64,000 bases of DNA, taken from NCBI GenBank assembly GCA_030737835.1, contig CM060856.1, positions 13,805,116-13,869,115 of the forward strand, read 5' to 3'. The position numbers and the translations under genes are program-made. Below are positions 57,889 through 64,000 of this stretch, piece by piece. This DNA is from Acorus gramineus. Its lineage: Eukaryota; Streptophyta; Magnoliopsida; Acorales; Acoraceae. A model generated the notes under the pieces. The model did not search any database, was not told the DNA's origin, and saw only the letters and a program-made list of their open reading frames with translations. How positions within the stretch are numbered: position 1 is the stretch's first letter; every line of letters starts with the position of its first letter.

Positions 57889-58961
57889 AGAGAGGTGATG
57901 CACAGAGACCAAGAGAGAGAAGAAAATCAAGGGTCGAGATTTGATCTCACACTCACACACAAACTCTCTCTCACTGTGGACTTCAGAGATCATTAATTGG
58001 AGGGTGAGGTAAAGGGTGAAAGCCACCCCCACCAACTCTTCTCATCACAACATCGTTAGTGATGACAAATCAATCTTTCTTGGCCTTCCCCACACAAATC
58101 CCTCCCTCGTTTTTGATGCACATAACAAGGCTCCCCTCCCCAACGAAACATACAATGAGAGAAGGGACATTACAGAGGGGTTGCAGGGTTGGTCACATTT
58201 GTGTTTGTATTAACAGCACAAGTGACCCTATTTGGAACAGTTTCCTTCCTAGGAAGCCTGTCAAGCAAATGTTTTTGGGAGATGTGGACTGCTTAAATCA
58301 CGACCGTCCGATCTTATAAAATGGGTGATGTATATGATCAACTTTTAATTAAGTTTTGTGTGTCATTTTTTTTGTTTTTGTTTGATCCAATATAAACATT
58401 TATCTTAACTAGAAAATTACAAAAAAAAAAAATCAGATGTTCAATATTATATATTCACATCGATTTTATAGTAACAAATGTTGATTTTTCCATGAACTAT
58501 ATGATGCACTTGGACATGGTTGTTTTGTGTACTAATTTGAACATCATGTGATATTTTCATATTTTGTACATGGTAATTAAACAGGTTGGCCTTGGAAATC
58601 CGAAACTGAAATTAATTGTGAAATTCAAAACTATGAAAATTTAATTTTACATCAAATACTATATCGTATCATATATATATTTATTTATACAGTTATACTT
58701 CGGAGACCACTAAAGCAAGGCTACTGAATGCGACTATATATGGGATATTGAAATTAAACGGTGAAAATTTTGTAATCTGATTTTGAAACTCAAGTTTTAA
58801 AACCCCCTCACGTCATAATTTAACACATAATTCAGAATTTGTTAGGCAAAAATAAAGTAAAATATTTAATAAAAAATGATCGATTGCTATAAAATATTAC
58901 TGTAAAAAAAATCAGATATGAGTGTGAGAGCTAACATATGAGTGATTGCATTTTCAAAATT
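57889..58961. other. Region upstream of MIR394
   Basis: 57900-58320 is CT/CA-rich and probably promoter DNA for MIR394. From 58320 the sequence is AT-rich and featureless. Confidence 0.4.
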
Positions 58962-59392
58962 AGGGCCGGTAAACGAACCAAGCCGCTCGGGCTCGACTTG
59001 GGCTCAGTTTGATTTAAGCTTGTTTAGGCTCATTCAATTAGACAAATGAATGAGCTTGAATAGTTTTTAAAGCTCGGTTAGACTCGAAACCTGGATCGAG
59101 CTTCATTTTGTTTTCAAACTCGACTCATTTGTGTTATAAAAAATTTGGTCGAAGTTGGACTCAACTCTTTTATAAAATCAGAACATTAAATTAATAAAAA
59201 GTTATGCTAGTTTAGGCTCATGAAATTTACTTATTTAGGTTAAAATTTTATTTTTAACTCCTAAAAATCCTAAAATGAAGAAGAATGCTAAGCTCGTTGA
59301 GACTCGGGAGTTTGACTCGGCTCGACTCGTTTATAAATTAGTTGAGCTTGAACATGTCAAAACTTGGCTCGCTCGGCTCGTTTACCACCCCT
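58962..59392. mobile_element. TIR element with GGTAAACGAGCC ends (~430 bp)
   Basis: Left AGGGCCGGTAAACGAACCAA then GCCGCTCGGGCTCG; right CTTGGCTCGCTCGGCTCGTT then TACCACCCCT, which inverted reads AGGGGTGGTAAACGAGCCGA. Subterminal GCTCGAC/GAGCTTG motifs recur throughout. No transposase. A clean target duplication was not established. Confidence 0.75.
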
Positions 59393-59966
59393 ATTCAGAA
59401 TCATGTAATGATAGATTTAGGCCCCGTTTGGTTGTACATTTGAGACAGTTTTTGCTTTTTGAAAAGCTAAAAAGTTAAAATCATGCAGCCAAACAGGACA
59501 TCTTTATTCAGAATAAAGCTGGATTCCTTTTAATTTTTCTCGAAATCCGTGTTTTGAAAAGCTCAAAAACAACATTTTTTTATCAGAATCGATTTTTTGA
59601 ATTTAAAAGCAATTTTCTCTGCCAAACATCAACTGCTTTCAAATATTGATTTTTGAATTAAAAAAAAAAAAACATTCCAATAAAAATCAATGTTTAAAAA
59701 ATCATCTTAAAAAATAATTTTATTATAAAAATTACTTTTCGATAGGTGTTTTTAAACATAAACATTACCTTAGTATACTACGAAATCAGATGTTGCTTCT
59801 CAAACATGGATGATTTTTAAAAACATAATAATTCTTGTATGCTTTGTCAAACTTTTTTTTAAAAAAAAAAAAAAAAAGAAAAAGAAAATGTAGTCTATTC
59901 ATGAAAAGATGAGCGGGTCATAAGAGATTTACAACGCTACCCATTAGTACGAAAAAAAATTTTATT

Positions 59967-60209
59967 TTTCTTTTCAAACCTACTGTTAAAAAAAAACTGT
60001 AAAAAAAAGCTCAAAACAATAACTTAATAATAAAAAAGCCCAAAACGCTAGCTTCTCGGACATCAAAAGCTTATGGGAGACAGGTAAGAGAACACGGAAG
60101 CGAGGAGATCGAAGCATTAGAGTCAAATTCATACTATCTGTCATTCCGACTATCACGTGGACGATATGGTTGACGCACAACCAGGCTTTATTTCAGGACT
60201 CAACCCCTT
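59967..60209 (+). repeat. ~245-bp direct duplication, copy 1
   Basis: TTTCTTTTCAAACCTACT through CTAGCTTCTCGGACATCAAA, GCGAGGAGATCGAA, ATCACGTGGACGATATGGTT and GACGCACAACCAG to CAACCCCTT. High similarity to copy 2, 444 bp further on. Confidence 0.92.
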
Positions 60210-60410
60210 CCATTTGATTCTATTTTTTAAAGTGATTTTATTTTTAATTAAGCAGAAAGTTAAAAGTATTGCTAAACGCATTCTAAAAAACTGATTTAAT
60301 TAAAAAATTATTTTCAATTTTTAACGTAAAAAAATTGATTTTTAAAAAGATAAAAAAATCCGTTTTTCATTAATCAATTTTATTTAAACTATTTTATTTA
60401 AAAATTTAAT

Positions 60411-60657
60411 TTTCTTTTCAAACCGACTATTAAAAAAAAACTATAAAAAAAAAGCCTAAAACAATAGTGTAATAATAAAAAAAAACCCAAAACGCTAGCT
60501 TCTCGGACATCAAAAGCCTATGGAAGACAGGTAAGCGAATGCGGAAGCGAGGAGATCGAAACATTAGAGTTAAATTCATATTATCTGTCATTTCAACTAT
60601 CACGTGGACGATATGGTTGACGCACAACCAGACTCTATTTCAAGGCTCAACCCCTTA
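60411..60657 (+). repeat. ~245-bp direct duplication, copy 2
   Basis: Same landmarks as copy 1 with about 20 scattered differences. The intervening 200 bp is AT-rich. Confidence 0.92.
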
Positions 60658-61624
60658 CGTGGAGGACACTTGAAATTCGATAGTCTGTTTCATAAAAGAT
60701 TGGAGTGTTTACTGTACAGGGGCTCCCAGGGTGAAATATGTAAATAAGAGATTTATTTTAGATTGATTTTATTTTTATAAATGAGCTTAAGGTAGGATTT
60801 TTTTTATTTAATCTATTTTTCTTATATTTTTTTATTTGAATCCTCCTATTCAATTAGGCGGTCGTTTACTGTTATTTAAAAACTAAAAAAATAAAAAAAA
60901 CAAAATTTTACTGATTCTGTGAGATGGGAAAAGCAAAACCAAACTAACCAGTACGGTGAGAGTCAAATATTAAAATTCCTTCATTTTGTCGCGTGACGTG
61001 CGCTCCCACTGATGCGCCATCAGACACCTCCATCATCATCATCATCACCTCATTAAATGATATCTGCAGTCCTTCCCTACCATCCCCCTTCTTTTCTCTG
61101 CATTGCTTTAATGGAAACCTTCAGAGGCCAGACCATTTTTTCCTCCCTCATTTATTTATCCACATCTACCTCCTTCACTGTAATTCAATGCACATCTTCA
61201 ACCAGAAGAGTTAAAAAAAAAAAAAACACATGAATTATTGCATGGCCATTGTGACAAGGTTGCCCTCTAAATTTTTATTATTATTCGATTTGATGTGACT
61301 CGTACGTATTATTTTTATTATCTTTGTTAAGTATGTACGATATTTTGCACGTAACGTCGTAACGCGCTTATTAAAAAGTACATAAAAAAAATGTTCATAT
61401 AATATATGTTTTTATAAACCTGTATACGTTCGCATGATTACAGGCGTGACGTTTCAATCCATGAATCGGATAATGAGACCCAGAAGATCGTTGTGGGAGA
61501 TATGATTGTCGAAGGGAGTGATGAAAGTGATTTGGCTTTTCCATGCACAGTCATCAATGCTTTTTTTTTTTCCCTTTTTTTTTTTTTGAATCTTAAAAAA
61601 GGCCTCTAATACATCGTTAAAAAA

Positions 61625-61830
61625 ATTATTATAATAAATACTTACTACAGCGTGAAATATGTTTTTTTTAAAAAAATTTATATATTTTTTATAAATATAT
61701 TTATGTTATTTATTAAAATACATGTTTTATTTTTTATAAAAATATATATCTTATCATATGAGGTATTTTAAAAAATTTTAAACACTTATAAATTAGATTT
61801 AAAGATTAAAAATGAACTAAATGTAACAAT
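61625..61830. repeat. AT-rich TIR MITE family, copy 4 (decayed)
   Basis: TACATGTTTTATTTTTTATA, then AAATATATATCTTATCATAT and GAACTAAATGTAACAATTT correspond to the centre and right side of the other copies. The left end is poorly preserved. Confidence 0.4.
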
Positions 61831-64000
61831 TTTTTTATTATTATATTGAGAATATAGTTTATTCAACTCGTGTAACCGGATGAAAGTGAGACAAATAATT
61901 ATGTATACACAACAAGAGATTTTTATTTAGTTTATTATTAGTATTTTATTAAAATATGTAAAATTTATCTTTTTATTATTTGGATCATGGATAAAAAAAA
62001 ATTATTTTTTTATTGGTGTTATATATGAAAGTGTTATTTAAGATATTTTTTCCCTCAAAATGAATATGCTTTTATTCATTAATATATAATATGATTTATA
62101 AATAATTTCAATCCCCTTAAAATAATCATCAAGACTTATGCTAATTTATTTAAATATAACTATCAGTGTTTATTCTTATAATTTATTATTTTCATGTTCT
62201 CTTTTTTTTCTGTTATTCCGAGAAGATTTAAAAAGTTTGAGATGTAGAATTTAACGCTTTTAGATTTTAAATATAAATAAAAATTTGAGAAAAATTTAAT
62301 AAAAGTAGAAATTTATAATGAAATAAGACTCAACAGTCATTTATGAAACAAAAAAGTTAGACTTAATTTGTTTTAACAACTAAAACTCAAACCAAACATG
62401 TTTTTATTTTTTGATAAATAGCAAACATCATTTAATGAAGTATATGCTTTAACAAAGCGTATACCTCTTCATTTCAAATTGAATGAACATATTTTTATTA
62501 AGTGTAAAAAAATAATTAATGAGGTATATGTACAACTAATATATTTATAACAAGATATATAGAACTGTATTTTAGACTGAAAAAAAAAAAAAAATATAAC
62601 AACACTCTTTGTGAAAACATATGCCATGAAAAAAAACAAAGCTGGGTTAGAGATCCCAAAATGGGTCTCCAAATATAGAGCTGGGTCAGGAGTTGCAAAT
62701 GAAAAGCCCATTGGGCCAACCGGCCTGCATAAACAAGCCGGTTGAAGATGCTCAATACATAGGGTGCTGATTTTTTCCCTAATCAAATATACATTAAATA
62801 AAGAAAAATTAAAAAAATATGGAAATTATTTCATTCAATTGTAGAATTTTTTTATCAAAATATATGTATTAATCCAATGTACTAAAAATGAAAAGAACTC
62901 TATATGTGAATGCTATATGAGATAAAATCTATACAATTGTTAATTTTCATGAAAGCCTAGAGGCCTCTCTCTGTTTTAAGTTTTTCAGGACAAAATATTT
63001 GGTGATGTTGATGTTTCAGACTACTGAGAGATGTTTGTTTGATTGAATGTGTACGTGACAGAGAGAGAGAGAGAACATGTGAGGAATGATTTTTGATGCA
63101 TAGGGTAGGGGGCCAGGGTGTATCATTACAGTAGAGATACTGTAGGGTTTGTGTCCCTCATTTTGCTGGCTGCACTACATTTATTAGTTTACCAGAACTA
63201 ACCATGGGGGGTGGGAGGAATCATATAAAAACATTATTTTAATTTTCTGAAACAACAAAGATTTTATTTTCATTTAGAAAGTACCAAGAATGTCTTTATG
63301 AAGATAACTAACATGAAAAGCATTTTACAAGATAACAAACATTAGATTTGAACTTTGTTTTTCAGAAAATTTTACTCGTAGAAAATAATCTTCAAAGAAA
63401 AACTAATATTGAAAAAAAAACCCACTCTACATGAGTTCCAACAGACAACTTGATTTATGTCATGTTATTGATGCACATACAAGCATGTCATGCCCCCACG
63501 TTTGTTTGTTTGTTTATTTTTTTAGATAATAAGATGGTTCAAATACCTTGAGAAATATGGACGACATCTAGTCACAAAAACATTTCCTAATGTTTTGTTC
63601 TACACATTCTATAATTTTCGAATTCTAAACACATCCTATCTACTGTGAATTATAAAGATGAATAAATATCATGTGATATTAAGTCAAGGTACTTTCCAAC
63701 TAGTCCTGAAAAAATCAATGAATCAAGCTATATGTGATCAGTTTCATACTTTCATGTGTTTTGAGGGACTTACAAATGCTGCTTTACTTTGAACAAGAGA
63801 GACAGAAACCTTTATATGATGCAACAGATGTGCTCATCCAAACCTTGACTTGTCACATTTTAGAAACCACTCTTTCATGCAACAAATTCTAATGAGACTC
63901 ACAAAGAGGAAAAACAGTATAGATTTTCAATACATTCCTCGCAACTGGCATACAAATTAGTAAGACGGGTACATACCATGCTGCATTTTCTCTGATTCAT
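61831..64000. other. AT-rich gene-free DNA
   Basis: No gene recognised on either strand. Notable only for GGGCC motifs and a small hairpin ACCGGCCTGC...AAGCCGGT at about 62718-62742, and a (GA)n run at 63060-63074. Confidence 0.45.

Noticed and set aside
57605-58035. Three minus-strand ORFs of 72-102 codons across the MIR394 hairpin
   Set aside because: They overlap the miRNA duplex and promoter; translations are low-complexity and frame-inconsistent.
61441-61565. Short coding-like run after an acceptor-like TTACAG
   Set aside because: Runs directly into poly-T; no homology recognised and too short to support.
62469-62786. 105-codon minus frame near the end of the window
   Set aside because: Ends in poly-Phe and hydrophobic low-complexity sequence from A/T runs; no motif.
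1-64000. CRISPR arrays, rRNA, canonical tRNA genes, bacterial operon signals
   Set aside because: None seen; the window is plant nuclear DNA.

Overview
The window is nuclear DNA from a flowering plant. Every protein gene is split by GT-AG introns, intergenic DNA is AT-rich and full of plant transposon debris, and the products are plant-typical: a GDSL lipase, a PRONE-type RopGEF, a peroxisomal ECH2 and the plant microRNA miR394. First exons of the CCDC124-like and RopGEF genes are very GC-rich and later exons are not. That 5'-to-3' gradient is commonest in monocots, so a monocot is a guess, not a demonstration.

Layout: (1) 1-966, right-hand remnant of a PIF/Harbinger transposon. (2) 1214-3779 (+), complete five-exon GDSL esterase/lipase, with a foldback element in its 3' flank. 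(3) 5443-12244 (+), complete eleven-exon ECH2, peroxisomal enoyl-CoA hydratase 2 ending in SSL; it has a GC-AG intron and an intron carrying a hAT remnant between 86-bp direct repeats. (4) 13710-22728 (+), complete fifteen-exon PUS10 tRNA pseudouridine synthase; intron 10 holds a 2.05-kb non-autonomous LTR retrotransposon with perfect target-site duplications, and intron 4 holds a decayed copy of exon 5. (5) 24326-26162 (+), UPF0548/DUF1990 protein. (6) 27405-30368 (-), CCDC124/Lso2-type ribosome-associated coiled-coil protein whose last coding exon is 12 nt. (7) 31881-37085 (-), complete twelve-exon prolyl oligopeptidase; its first intron holds a long-TIR foldback transposon. (8) 37.1-45.2 kb, repeat-rich intergenic DNA with a hAT element and one unrecognised exon-like remnant. 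(9) 45200-48993 (+), RopGEF. (10) 49.0-64.0 kb, without protein genes, but holding a MIR394 hairpin on the minus strand (57.61-57.78 kb), a hAT MITE with perfect TIRs and 8-bp TSDs, a TIR element and a 245-bp direct duplication.

The genes are ordinary single-copy housekeeping or signalling genes and form no pathway or cluster. No undescribed system is evident. The most informative non-obvious items are the MIR394 locus, which six-frame ORF calling hides; the transposons dated by intact TSDs; the exon-5 pseudo-copy in PUS10; the GC-AG intron in ECH2; and the 12-nt terminal coding exon. Gene models were built by hand from reading frame, splice signals and family knowledge; exon phases add up in all of them.
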